From NCBI GenBank assembly GCA_025352235.1, contig JANXTU010000493.1, forward strand, positions 1 to 34,392: DNA of 34,392 nucleotides, read 5' to 3'. This DNA is from Fimbriiglobus sp. Its GTDB lineage: Bacteria > Planctomycetota > Planctomycetia > Gemmatales > Gemmataceae. Each line of letters starts with the position of its first letter. The stretch's first letter is position 1. This document shows positions 19,274-28,784 of this stretch, in pieces. The translations under genes were made by a program, and so were the position numbers. Under the pieces are notes generated by a model. The model saw only the letters and a list, made by a program, of their open reading frames with translations, ran no database searches and had not been told where the DNA came from.

Positions 19274-20367
19274 CGCGGCGCACTCACTCGGGCCAGTTCC
19301 AGTAATCGTTCGCGGCACTCCGGTTCAGTATCGGCGGCCGCGAACAAAGTGACCACGGGTTGCCCCGCCGAAATGACCGAACCGACCGCCGGGATGTCGG
19401 CGAAGTTCGACCCGCGCCACGGATGATCGGCGGGGACGACGAAGGTGCGAGGGGCGTACAGAATCGCCTTCCCATGGATTTTCCGGTCCCCCCTCTCCGC
19501 TTCGGAGAGGGGGTGAGGGCGTGAGGTCTCGAAGTGGGCGATGTGCTCCGCCAATAGCGACCGTCCCAACGCCCGCTCGTACAGTTCCACCGAAGCCGTG
19601 TAGCGTGGGTTGACTTCGAGGACCAAGACGCGGTCCCCGGAGAGGATGAAATCGACCCCGATCAGTCCGCGGAGACCGAACGGTCGCAACGCTTCGCCAA
19701 TCCGCGTCAGTTCCGCTGTCAACGCGTTGTCAGTGGGAAGCGGGCCGATGTTCCCGCAGTAGTGGAACGGCGGCGCGTGCAACCACCACTCGCCAATGAG
19801 TTGGGAGCAGACGCCGAGGAGTTCGGGGGAACCGCTAGCGGGGAAAAGAAAGAGTGCCGAATACGATGGGCCGAGGATGAATTCTTGGAAGTAGTATTCG
19901 GGCGTGGGAAGATCGAGTTCGCCGGCGAACCGAATGCCCAGACCTCCCGCGCCGCGGAGGGGTTTTCGCAACGAGCCACCGGGCTCGCCCCGGTGGGGTC
20001 CACCTGCGCCCGGTGGCTCGACGATCCGGGGCATTCGCACAACTTTTGACAATTCGAACGGATCGCGGACGCGCTTCAAAACCTCCGGCCCGACCCCGAA
20101 CAATTCCCGATCCCGCGAGATCGCTTCCACCACCTCCGGATCGTTTTCTAGCCCGCCGGTATACATCCACGGCCCCGGAGGAGCTTGTCCCGCGAGTGCG
20201 ACAAATCCTTGTGGATACTCGTCCATGGGGCACGGGATCACAGGCCCCACGGCCCGCGTATCGTTGTCGGCGAAGAGGTCGATGACGACCGGTTGCCAGC
20301 CGGCGCGGACGGCAGACGCCGCAGCCGCGCGGCCGCTGGCGCCGACGATCAGCAGGGTGCGGCTCAC
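19270..20367 (-). CDS. ATP-grasp domain protein of the H4MPT cluster, GTG start
   Basis: GTG at 20367 gives [78 protein letters not shown]; overlaps both neighbours. Confidence 0.85.
   Translation of the reverse strand: MSRTLLIVGASGRAAAASAVRAGWQPVVIDLFADNDTRAVGPVIPCPMDEYPQGFVALAGQAPPGPWMYTGGLENDPEVVEAISRDRELFGVGPEVLKRVRDPFELSKVVRMPRIVEPPGAGGPHRGEPGGSLRKPLRGAGGLGIRFAGELDLPTPEYYFQEFILGPSYSALFLFPASGSPELLGVCSQLIGEWWLHAPPFHYCGNIGPLPTDNALTAELTRIGEALRPFGLRGLIGVDFILSGDRVLVLEVNPRYTASVELYERALGRSLLAEHIAHFETSRPHPLSEAERGDRKIHGKAILYAPRTFVVPADHPWRGSNFADIPAVGSVISAGQPVVTLFAAADTEPECRERLLELARVSAPR
19489..19513. repeat. Palindromic repeat inside CDS (PHPLSEAERG type)
   Basis: ccccctctccg-ctt-cggagaggggg, 11-bp perfect stem; encodes RPHPLSEAERGD in frame. 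Confidence 0.8.
19972..20020. repeat. Palindromic repeat inside CDS (EPPGAGGPHRGEPGGS type)
   Basis: cgagccaccgggc ... gcccggtggctcg, 13-bp perfect arms. Confidence 0.8.
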
Positions 20368-23033
20368 TCCCGGATCGGCGTCGGCAAGCCGAGCCGCCAA
20401 CGGAGCGTCTGCAATTCCTTTGATTGGATGATGCGCAAGATGTCTTGGTAGTCGTCGGTCCACGGCGGGATTTCGGGGTTCACCGGGATCGGCTTCCACG
20501 GCAATTCCACCGTCGACGAACTCGACTCGACGAAGGCCGGGCCGAGATCGGCTTCCGTCGGCGCGAGCACGATCCACGACGATTCCGTCTTCCCCGGCAT
20601 CGGGTTGGACTTGTCTTCCCAAATCCGGCACGCCATCCCGTGTTGCGCCGCAATGGCCGCGACGATCGGTTCGAGCCGCAAGTAGCGGTTGGACACGTGC
20701 ATGGCCAACAAACCGTTTTTGGCGATACGCTCGCTGTACAACTTCACCGATTCGACCGTCAACAAGTGGACCGGGATCGAATCGGAACTGAAGGCGTCGA
20801 TCAACAGGAGGTCGTATTTCGGGCCGCCGTATTTTTCGAGCATCAAGCGGGCGTCACCCATGACGATGTCGACGTGTGCCCCGCGTTGGCGGGCGTCGGT
20901 CACGTAAGTGAAGTGCTTGCCGCCGTCGATCATCGTTTTGACGGCCGGGTCGATTTCGTAGAAGGTCATCTCTTGACCGGCGATGGCGTAACCCGCTCCG
21001 GACCCGGTGCCGAGGCCGACCATGCCGACCTTGGGCAAACCCTTGCGGGCGAAGGCTTCGCGGAACATCGCCCCGACCGGGCCGGTGCGGTGGTAGTACG
21101 TCAGCGGGTCGCCGCTCTGATCCCACGATTCTTTCGCCCCGAGCAGGGCGACGCTCTCCCACACCGAGAACGCCCCGAGGGCGCGGAGGTCGTCGCGCAG
21201 CATCGGCGCGACGGAGTATTCGCGCGGCTCATATTCGCGTTGGGCTTTGTCGTCGGCCCGCGGCAACGGCACGCGGTAGCGGCCTTGGAACTGCCGACCG
21301 TGTAGGGTCGTGCCGTGCGACATATCGCGCGTGTCGATGCGCAGCGCGAGGGCGACATCGTAGAAACCGGCGATGGCATCGCCGTCGGACTTCACGAGCC
21401 GAAGCGGATAGAGATAGTTGGCGGGCGTCACGGCATTGTCTTGCGGGTAACCGTCGAGACGCATGATGCCGAAGTAGCTGCGGATCGATTCGCGGGACAT
21501 TTCGGTTTTCGGGTCGTAGCCGCGCGCGAGATCGCGGAAGGCCGAACTCGTGAGGATGGCGGCGGCGCAGAGGCCGAAGCGGAGCGGGCGGTCGATGAAC
21601 AAGAAGCAGAATAGGCACGGCGGCGCGAACACCGCGAACAGGACAACGATCTTGCCATCGACTAAACGTGTTGCGTCGGCGACCCAGTCGCAGGCGGTGC
21701 GGAAGGTTTCGTAACGGCCCAGCGAGACCAACGCGGCGCAGACGGCGAGCATTGCGATCGGGATCAAGATGTCGAGGAACAACGCGATGCCGGCCGATTC
21801 GACCGAGCCTTCGGCGCCGGGTTCGGCGGGCCCGCGCTTCGCCGCGGGGATCAGCATGCAGCCGATGGCGATGGCGATGGGATACTCGAACGCTTGCGGA
21901 AACACCAGCGGAGCGACGATGGCGTTGAAGAGTCCCCCGAGGACGCCGCCGAACGAGATCCAGAGGAAGTAATTCGTGAGGAATTTGGGGTGCGGCCGGT
22001 CGTTCGCCAGTTCGGTGTGCATGAGCAGCGCGAGCAAGAAGTAGGCGGTGAGGTGCATGGCCAGCATCAAGAAATGCGACACGACATCGTATTTCGCCAC
22101 CATCGTGAAGATCAACAACAGCATGGCGACGGGGGCCGCGTTGCCGAGGACCAACTTGTACCAGGCCGGTGTCCGCGCGAAGGCGATGATGAACGTCAGC
22201 AGGTACAGCGCCAGCGGGATGACCCAGAGCAGCGGTACGGAACCGACGTCGGTGGTCATGTGCGTGGTCACGCCGAGCATCAGGCTCGACGGCACGAACG
22301 CCCGGCCGAGCCAGCGCAGCTTTTGCCCGAGTCTCGGCTCCGCCACCGGCGCCTCGGGGAGTTCTTTCCCGGCGGGCCGCAGCGGGTTCAACGCCGCCCG
22401 GCCACACTGGATCGACAGGCCGATCAAAATCAAAAATCCGCCTGCGAAGAGCCACGTCTGTTGGACGGTGCGGAACGTCGGCTCGGTGAACAGCGGGTAG
22501 CCCAGCAGCGAGATCAAGCTACCGGCGTTGCTCGCGGCGTACAGAAAGTAGGGATCTTTCGCGCTCGGGTGCGCGGTGGCGGTGAACCAGCGCTGCAGCA
22601 GCGGGGCGCTCGTGGAGACCGCGAGGAACGGCAGACCGATGGCGACGGCGAGCATCGAGATGACGGCGAAGAACGGCAGCGACCCGCCTTCGGGGGCGAG
22701 CGATTTCAGGATCGGCACCGCGGAGTGCCCTGGCGTCAGCAAGGCCGCCGCGGCGAGGACGGCGCCGCCGAGGGTGAGCACGCCGATGTGGATCGCGACT
22801 TGTTTCGCTTGGCTGCGCAGGCCGGTCAATTTGTGGGCGTACCAGTAGCCGAGGAGCAACAGCGCTTGGAAGAAGACCATGCAGGTGTTCCACACGGCCG
22901 GGTTTCCCCCGACGTGCGGCAGCACCATCTTCCCGACCATCGGCTGGACCATGAACAGCAGCGTCGCGCTCAGGAACATCGTCAGGGCGAACAGTGCGGG
23001 CACGCGGCGTCTCCGGGGAGGGAATTCGATCAT
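20364..23033 (-). CDS. Multi-TM fused MFS/spermidine synthase-like protein
   Basis: Start [57 protein letters not shown]-terminal [67 protein letters not shown]. Confidence 0.92.
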   Translation of the reverse strand: MIEFPPRRRRVPALFALTMFLSATLLFMVQPMVGKMVLPHVGGNPAVWNTCMVFFQALLLLGYWYAHKLTGLRSQAKQVAIHIGVLTLGGAVLAAAALLTPGHSAVPILKSLAPEGGSLPFFAVISMLAVAIGLPFLAVSTSAPLLQRWFTATAHPSAKDPYFLYAASNAGSLISLLGYPLFTEPTFRTVQQTWLFAGGFLILIGLSIQCGRAALNPLRPAGKELPEAPVAEPRLGQKLRWLGRAFVPSSLMLGVTTHMTTDVGSVPLLWVIPLALYLLTFIIAFARTPAWYKLVLGNAAPVAMLLLIFTMVAKYDVVSHFLMLAMHLTAYFLLALLMHTELANDRPHPKFLTNYFLWISFGGVLGGLFNAIVAPLVFPQAFEYPIAIAIGCMLIPAAKRGPAEPGAEGSVESAGIALFLDILIPIAMLAVCAALVSLGRYETFRTACDWVADATRLVDGKIVVLFAVFAPPCLFCFLFIDRPLRFGLCAAAILTSSAFRDLARGYDPKTEMSRESIRSYFGIMRLDGYPQDNAVTPANYLYPLRLVKSDGDAIAGFYDVALALRIDTRDMSHGTTLHGRQFQGRYRVPLPRADDKAQREYEPREYSVAPMLRDDLRALGAFSVWESVALLGAKESWDQSGDPLTYYHRTGPVGAMFREAFARKGLPKVGMVGLGTGSGAGYAIAGQEMTFYEIDPAVKTMIDGGKHFTYVTDARQRGAHVDIVMGDARLMLEKYGGPKYDLLLIDAFSSDSIPVHLLTVESVKLYSERIAKNGLLAMHVSNRYLRLEPIVAAIAAQHGMACRIWEDKSNPMPGKTESSWIVLAPTEADLGPAFVESSSSTVELPWKPIPVNPEIPPWTDDYQDILRIIQSKELQTLRWRLGLPTPIRE

Positions 23034-23962
23034 TCGTCCGCGGGGATTTCGCCGCCGGCCCGCGTGGCGAGCGCGGCGAGCGTCCGGATGGAGACGCTCT
23101 GCCGGAGGAACCGGACGCTCCCATCGGCCAGGGCGATATTGGCCCCGAGGCTGTGGAAGGCGTAGATTTCGTAGGCGTTGGTGCAATTCACGGCGCACTC
23201 CCCGACCAGCGTGAAGCCGTCCGGGCTCGTCCCTTCGATGCCGAATCCTTTTTGATGATCGGCCCACAAGCCGCCGGTGACTTGCCCCGGCCCCCCGCTG
23301 CCGAAGGGGGGGGCGAGGTCGAGTACGCGCTTGCCTTTGACCCAGTACTCCGGACGATTGGCATCTTCCGCGATCAAGATCGTGTTTGAAAGGCCGTCCG
23401 TGATTTGCGCGATCGAGGAACCTTGCGAACTCATCACGCCGCGCCAAACGTTGGAGTATGCCGGCCCATCCGGATAACCGAGTTGCGCCAAGAGCGTGAC
23501 GGCCACGACCGACACGTTCGTGTAGTCCCACGCCGCCCCGGCGAACGGGGAACCCGCGACCCCGGGGACGGCGGATTGGCCGAGGCGATTGCCCGCGGCG
23601 CTCGGGCAAAGGAAGGTTTTCACCTGGGCCGAGCGGGTCGTGGCATTGGCGTTGTCGTACCAATTCGCGTTCATCGCGAGCTGGTTGCGGATCGATTCCT
23701 GTTCCAGTTGGGGGAGCACCAAGGCCGGCCAACCGTGGAACGGGGGCGCCGTGGTGTTTGAATTCGGAAACCGTTGTTGCGACGATTCGTAATTGAGGCA
23801 GGCCAGCCCGAGTTGTTTCAAATTGTTCTGGCAACTGGCCCGCGCGGCCGCTTCGCGGACTTTTTGCACCGCCGGCAGCAAAAGACCCAGCAAGACCGCG
23901 ATGATGGCGATCACCACGAGCAGTTCGATCAACGTAAATGCGATTCTCGACCGGCCTGGCAT
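23030..23962 (-). CDS. DUF1559 domain pseudopilin (type II secretion G-like)
   Basis: [50 protein letters not shown]-terminal [18 protein letters not shown]. Confidence 0.97.
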   Translation of the reverse strand: MPGRSRIAFTLIELLVVIAIIAVLLGLLLPAVQKVREAAARASCQNNLKQLGLACLNYESSQQRFPNSNTTAPPFHGWPALVLPQLEQESIRNQLAMNANWYDNANATTRSAQVKTFLCPSAAGNRLGQSAVPGVAGSPFAGAAWDYTNVSVVAVTLLAQLGYPDGPAYSNVWRGVMSSQGSSIAQITDGLSNTILIAEDANRPEYWVKGKRVLDLAPPFGSGGPGQVTGGLWADHQKGFGIEGTSPDGFTLVGECAVNCTNAYEIYAFHSLGANIALADGSVRFLRQSVSIRTLAALATRAGGEIPADE

Positions 23963-24000
23963 AGCGTTTCCTCTGAATTAGACCGTTATCAAACCGTTGT

Positions 24001-25365
24001 TCACTCGTCTAAGCCGGACCCGAAGCCGTCGTCTTCCACCGGCGGTTTCGGCGCGGGCTTCGGCTTCTCGATGACCTTGATCGTTTCGATGACGCGCGGC
24101 GCCGGCTTTTCCACGATGGCCAGTCTCGGCTTCGCGGGGGCTTTCGCAACCGGCCTCTCGGCCTGGATCGCCTTCGGTTTCACCGGCTCGCGTTTGGCCG
24201 GTGGGGCTTTCGCGGGCGCCGCGTCCGCCGGGGCACTCCGCTTCGGCGAGTACGACGGGATCTCGTCGAGGTCGTCGTCCACGTCTTCGATCAGCGAGCG
24301 CCCGAGAGGCATCCGGTCATCGTCCGCCGGAACGCGTGCCGGCGGGGCTTTCGGTTGCAAAATCGGTTGTTGCGGTAAACGGCTCGGCTGATGCAAAATC
24401 GGCCGCGGTTCGACGGGCCGTTGCGGCTGAAGAATCGGCGGTGGCGGTGGCGAAGCCGGACGGGGTCCGCGATCGTTCCGCGTCGCGAGAGGGCGTTCGA
24501 GCGGCGGCGAGGGGAGCAACGGCTTCGGCGCCGGGAGCGCCAGCGGCACGGGCGGCGGCAATTGCTGCACCGCCGGGGGCGGGCCGTTGCGCCGGAGTTC
24601 GTCGCCGAAGCGGTTGACCACGTAGGTCCCGCTCGTCTTGTGCTTTTCGATTTCGATCAGCCCGTGCCGCTGGCCGTCTTCGAGCAGTTCACTGAAGGTG
24701 CGGTAGCCGTGGTACTCCTCGTTGAACGACGGCTTCTTCCGCTTCATCGTGTCCTTGACCATCGACGAGAAGATGACGTCCTTGTTCTCGCGGCGCAGGG
24801 CGACGAGCGAATCGACGAGCAGGTTGAAGACCTTGCGTTTGACTTCGGGCACCTGCACGCCGCCGTGGATTTGCAGCACGTCGGGGCGGTCGAGGTCTTC
24901 GTAGTAGATGAATTCGTCGCAGTTGTCGCGCAGCAGGTTCGACGTCGCTTCGACCAACCCGAGCCCGATGACGTGTTTGCCGAGTTCCTTCAATTTGGAA
25001 ACCAGCGGCGAGAAGTCGCTGTCGCCGGAGACGATCACGAAAGTGTCGATGTGGTCTTTCGAGTAGGCCAAGTCAATGGCGTCGACCACGAGTCGGATGT
25101 CGGCGGAGTTCTTGCCGGTCATCGAGCGCTTCGGAATTTCGATGAGTTCGATGGCCGCTTCGTGGAGAGACCCGGCGTAGGTGCCGAAGCGGCTCCAGTC
25201 GGCGTAGGCCTTCTTGGCAACGATCTTGCCTTTCTCGACGAGGCGTTCCAAAACCTTTTCGATTTGGAAGCGATCCCTTCGGCCGCCGAAGCCGAGGGCG
25301 AGGTTCTCGAAATCCACGAACACGGCCAGCGTGCGTTCGCCGTCTCCGGCGCGGGAATGTTTCAT
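24001..25365 (-). CDS. NYN (LabA/DUF88) domain protein with OST-HTH/LOTUS-like domain and Pro-rich disordered tail
   Basis: Start MKHSRAGDGERTLAVFVDFENLALGF; IRLVVDAIDLAYSKDHIDTFVIVSGDSDFSPLVSKLKELGKHVIGLG; RKVFNLLVDSLVALRRENKDVIFSSMVKDTMKRKKPSFNEEYHGYRTFSELLEDGQRHGLIEI; then about 200 aa P/A/K-rich. Confidence 0.9.
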   Translation of the reverse strand: MKHSRAGDGERTLAVFVDFENLALGFGGRRDRFQIEKVLERLVEKGKIVAKKAYADWSRFGTYAGSLHEAAIELIEIPKRSMTGKNSADIRLVVDAIDLAYSKDHIDTFVIVSGDSDFSPLVSKLKELGKHVIGLGLVEATSNLLRDNCDEFIYYEDLDRPDVLQIHGGVQVPEVKRKVFNLLVDSLVALRRENKDVIFSSMVKDTMKRKKPSFNEEYHGYRTFSELLEDGQRHGLIEIEKHKTSGTYVVNRFGDELRRNGPPPAVQQLPPPVPLALPAPKPLLPSPPLERPLATRNDRGPRPASPPPPPILQPQRPVEPRPILHQPSRLPQQPILQPKAPPARVPADDDRMPLGRSLIEDVDDDLDEIPSYSPKRSAPADAAPAKAPPAKREPVKPKAIQAERPVAKAPAKPRLAIVEKPAPRVIETIKVIEKPKPAPKPPVEDDGFGSGLDE

Positions 25366-25580
25366 GTCGCAATCGGCTCCGCCAAGTCTTCGGGCGGCTC
25401 CCCGCCCATTCGGTCTCTGCAATACATCATGCGGGCGGACGCGAAAACGACAACCGCGCCGCGCCGGGTTGGTGTGTCAATCCCCGACGCCGACGAGCGT
25501 GAAGCTTTTGGTCGGGTTCAGCGAGGGGTGGTTGTGAAACTGCTTCGGCATGGGGTGATCCTTGAGGGGGACGACGCAAA

Positions 25581-25640
25581 ATGATTCCAGCCCGAAGCGA
25601 CACACCCTTCCGTGGAACCATTGCAAATTACTGGAATCAT
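25581..25640. repeat. 60-bp palindromic interspersed repeat, copy B
   Basis: atgattccag...ctggaatcat arms; 49/60 identical to copy A; gcttattgagactg at 25685-25698. Confidence 0.8.
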
Positions 25641-25729
25641 CCCATAACGCTCAGCCCAGCATCGAGTTGCGGCAAATTCGCAAAGCTTATTGAGACTGGA
25701 ACCTTCATCGGTTTGCTCCAAGGCGACAT

Positions 25730-25850
25730 TCTTCATAGGACGGGTGGACTCATCGGAACCCGCCGCCGTGAGGAATTTCGCTCCGCAGTCATTCGGTAGG
25801 CTGCTTCATCCCGGCGGCGGATTCCGAAGACTCCACCCGCCCTACGAAGA
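25730..25850. repeat. Long inverted repeat (GTAGGGCGGGTGGAGTC family)
   Basis: Arms tcttcataggacgggtggactcatcggaacccgccgccg (25730-25768) and cggcggcggattccgaagactccacccgccctacgaaga (25812-25850). Confidence 0.85.
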
Positions 25851-26026
25851 ACAGGCACACCAACCCGCCGCAACCCCATCCTTGCGGCTCTCGGTGCCAC
25901 TGCGAGCAACCGAACGCATTTTCAGCATCCACGGAAAGCGGCGAGCCCGCGGATGCCTTTGGGCTGACACGGCTCCGCCGTCCTCCTACAGTAAGCGATT
26001 CCAATCCCACTCCTCGGAGCAGAATC

Positions 26027-26782
26027 ATGGCCGACCTCTTTCGTTTGGATGGCAAAGTCGCGGTGGTCACCGGCGGGGGCCAAGGCATCGGCGAAGCCAT
26101 CTGTCGCCGGCTCGCGGCGGCGGGGGCCAAGGTCGGCGTTTTCGACATGGCCGCGGCGAATGCCGAGCGCGTCGCCCAAGAGATCGGCGGGGTGGCGATG
26201 GTCGGCGACCTGACGAAAGAAGACGACTTGGCGCGGGTATTCGCCGAAGTCGTAGCGAAGGCCGGCCCGGTCGATATCCTCGTGAACAACGCCGGCGTCG
26301 CCAGCCGCAAGGGGCGCGACGTGGCGATTTGGGAATCGGTGCGGGAAGATTGGGAATACGTGATGAACATCAACGTCACCGGTTTGGTGCTCTGCTGCAA
26401 GGCGGTGCTGCCGGGGATGATCGAGAAGAAGTACGGGCGGATCGTGAACATCGCGAGCATCGCCGGCAAAGAAGGCAACCCGAAGATGGGGCCGTATTCT
26501 GCCAGCAAAGCGGCCGTGATCGCACTGACGAAATCGCTGAGCAAAGAACTCGTCGGCAAAGGGGACATCTGCGTCAACAGCGTCTCCCCGGCCGTGATCC
26601 AGACGCCGATCCTCGATCAACTCAGCGTCGAGCAAGTGAACATGATGCTCAGCAAAATCCCGCTCGGCCGCACGGGCAAGCCGGACGAAGTCGCGGCCCT
26701 CGTGCACTTCCTCAGCAGCGCCGATTGCAGCTTCACGACGGGCTTCTGCTTCGACATCAGCGGTGGCCGGGCGACGTATTGA
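26027..26782 (+). CDS. SDR family oxidoreductase
   Basis: KVAVVTGGGQGIGEAICRRLA; VDILVNNAGVAS; YGRIVNIASIAG; YSASKAAVIALTKSL. Confidence 0.95.
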   Translation: MADLFRLDGKVAVVTGGGQGIGEAICRRLAAAGAKVGVFDMAAANAERVAQEIGGVAMVGDLTKEDDLARVFAEVVAKAGPVDILVNNAGVASRKGRDVAIWESVREDWEYVMNINVTGLVLCCKAVLPGMIEKKYGRIVNIASIAGKEGNPKMGPYSASKAAVIALTKSLSKELVGKGDICVNSVSPAVIQTPILDQLSVEQVNMMLSKIPLGRTGKPDEVAALVHFLSSADCSFTTGFCFDISGGRATY

Positions 26783-26803
26783 AATGCAATCCGCCGCAGT
26801 TCG

Positions 26804-26935
26804 GATGCCGGGGCGGAGCATCGTCGCCTTTCGCTCCGCGAAAGTGCGGCCTCGGCGGGGAGTGCGGGATCTAATGCCACCACGAGCGGTCCCGCCATTC
26901 GCGGAGCGAAAGGCGGCGATGCTCCGCCCGGCATC
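26804..26935. repeat. Long inverted repeat (GGAGCATCG(C/T)CGCCTTTCGCTCCGCGAA family)
   Basis: gatgccggggcggagcatcgtcgcctttcgctccgcgaa (26804-26842) vs ttcgcggagcgaaaggcggcgatgctccgcccggcatc (26898-26935). Confidence 0.85.
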
Positions 26936-27044
26936 GCTCTCCCGACAGCCGGCAACGTCGGACTCTCCTTTGGAGAGAAAAGCCCGGACACCTCCAATCG
27001 ATGTGCGAAACGCGGAAAACTCACCAACGGATCAGGAGCGCACC

Positions 27045-28781
27045 ATGTCCACGAATCGCTGGTCCGTCCGCGTTTGGCCCGGGATCGCCATCATTGCGTT
27101 CGTCGCGTTCCTGATGATCGTCCCGTCGCTGGTCGCCCCTCGGACGATGCTGCACTTCGCCGCATTTTTCGGGGGTCCGCTGCTCGGCACGATCCTCGCC
27201 GTCGTCTGGTGGACGGCGTTTTCGCGGACGCGCGGCGGCATCCAATGGGCCGTGCTCACGCTGTTCGTGCTCCCGCTCTTCGGACTGTGCGCCTTCGAGA
27301 TCGCTGACAAGCAAATGCCGATAGGCCCGGTGATCTTCGGGGCGCCGTTCGTGTTGCTCGTTTGGGTCGCTTGGCTCGCGGTCAGTGCCCCCCTGCCCCG
27401 TCGCATGCGCCAATACGGCACGGTGGCGTCGCTCGCGGTGAGTTGGGTCGCCTTCGGTATGCTCCGCATGGACGGCACCGATGCCGATATGCTCCCCGAT
27501 TTCTCCTTCCGCTTCAGCCCGATGCCCGAAGACCGCGACGCCGACGACTTGAAGAACCGGCCGACGATCACCCCGGCGAAACCGTTGTCCGAGTCGGCGA
27601 AGGAGTCGCTCGACTGGGCCGAGTTCCGCGGGCCGAATCGCGATGGGATCGTCCGGGGGATCAGCATCGACCCCGATTGGGCCGCCCACCCGCCGAAGGA
27701 AATTTGGAAGCAGAAGATCGGCCCCGGTTGGGGCACGTTCGCCGTCGTCGGCGACCGACTCTTCACCCAAGAGCAGCGCGGTGGTAACGAAGCGGTCGTC
27801 TGCTACGACGCCGCAACGGGCGGGGAAATTTGGCGGCACTACGAGGCGGTGAAGTTCAGCGATGCCAACGCCGGCGCCGGCCCGCGCGCGACACCGACCA
27901 TCGTCGGCGGCAGGTTGTACGCGATGGGCGCCACCGGGCTTTTACTCTGTTTGAACGCCGAGAACGGCGCGTTGATTTGGAAGACGGACATCACCGTCGA
28001 CACCGGCGGGAAGCCGCCGCAGTGGGGCTATTCCTCGTCGCCGTTGGTCAGCGTGGGTGTGGTCGTCGTTTACGCGGGCGGACCGGCGAACCAAGGCACA
28101 GCGGGATTCGACGCCGGCACGGGTCGATTCCGTTGGTCGGCGGGACAAGCCAACCACGGTTACAGCTCGGCTCAGCTCGCAACTATCGGCGGCGTCGAAC
28201 AAGTGCTGATGCAAAGCGATCACGGCCTCGAAGCCTTCGATGCGAAAATGGGCGGAGTCCTCTGGAATTACAAATGGCACATCCCCGGCCTGAACCGCGT
28301 GACGCAACCGACCCCCGTTGCGCCGGGTGAGTTTCTCATTGGTACCGGCGTCGGCGGTGAGATGGGCACCCGGCGGATCAAAGTGAGCAAGACCAGCGAT
28401 TCTTGGCGGGTCGATGTCGTCTGGTCCACGGACAAATTGAAACCGTACTTCAACGACGGCATCTCCTCGGACGGCTACTTCTACGGTTTCGATGGCCCGA
28501 AATTGGTTTGCGTCGATCTCCGCGACGGCTCGATCAAATGGGGCTTGGGAACCAAATACGGGAACGGGCAAGTCCTGCTTTTGAACGATCAAAAACTGCT
28601 CGTCGTCCAAGCCGTCGACGGCAAGGTGTACCTGTTGAACGCGACGCCCGACGAACCGACCGAACTCGGCAAACTCAACGCGATCACCGGCAAAACGTGG
28701 AATCACGCGGTCGTCAACCGCGGGCGGTTGTATGTCCGCAACGGCACGTGGGCAGCGGGCTACGAGTTGAAGGGAAAGTGA
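27045..28781 (+). CDS. PQQ-binding-like beta-propeller repeat protein with N-terminal TM helices
   Basis: Start MSTNRWSVRVWPGIAIIAFVAFLMIVPS; WAEFRGPNRDGIV; VVCYDAATGGEIWRH; LLCLNAENGALIWKTDI; LVCVDLRDGSIKWGLG. Confidence 0.93.
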   Translation: MSTNRWSVRVWPGIAIIAFVAFLMIVPSLVAPRTMLHFAAFFGGPLLGTILAVVWWTAFSRTRGGIQWAVLTLFVLPLFGLCAFEIADKQMPIGPVIFGAPFVLLVWVAWLAVSAPLPRRMRQYGTVASLAVSWVAFGMLRMDGTDADMLPDFSFRFSPMPEDRDADDLKNRPTITPAKPLSESAKESLDWAEFRGPNRDGIVRGISIDPDWAAHPPKEIWKQKIGPGWGTFAVVGDRLFTQEQRGGNEAVVCYDAATGGEIWRHYEAVKFSDANAGAGPRATPTIVGGRLYAMGATGLLLCLNAENGALIWKTDITVDTGGKPPQWGYSSSPLVSVGVVVVYAGGPANQGTAGFDAGTGRFRWSAGQANHGYSSAQLATIGGVEQVLMQSDHGLEAFDAKMGGVLWNYKWHIPGLNRVTQPTPVAPGEFLIGTGVGGEMGTRRIKVSKTSDSWRVDVVWSTDKLKPYFNDGISSDGYFYGFDGPKLVCVDLRDGSIKWGLGTKYGNGQVLLLNDQKLLVVQAVDGKVYLLNATPDEPTELGKLNAITGKTWNHAVVNRGRLYVRNGTWAAGYELKGK

Positions 28782-28784
28782 CAT

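Noticed and set aside
20368-20631. N-terminal extension of the 453-aa ATP-grasp ORF
   Set aside because: Lies over the spermidine-synthase-like C-terminus in another frame; a GTG start at 20367 fits the overlap pattern and the family start.
23034-23834. N-terminal 267 aa of the 1156-aa ORF at 20364-23834
   Set aside because: Overlaps the DUF1559 gene in another frame; the real start is [15 protein letters not shown] at 23033 with an ATGA overlap.
25690-26874. 394-aa plus-strand ORF overlapping the SDR gene
   Set aside because: Out-of-frame with the clear SDR gene, and its N-terminus is repeat DNA.
26763-27044. N-terminal extension of the 672-aa PQQ ORF
   Set aside because: It is translated repeat DNA (inverted repeat 26804-26935); the ATG at 27045 begins a convincing TM protein.
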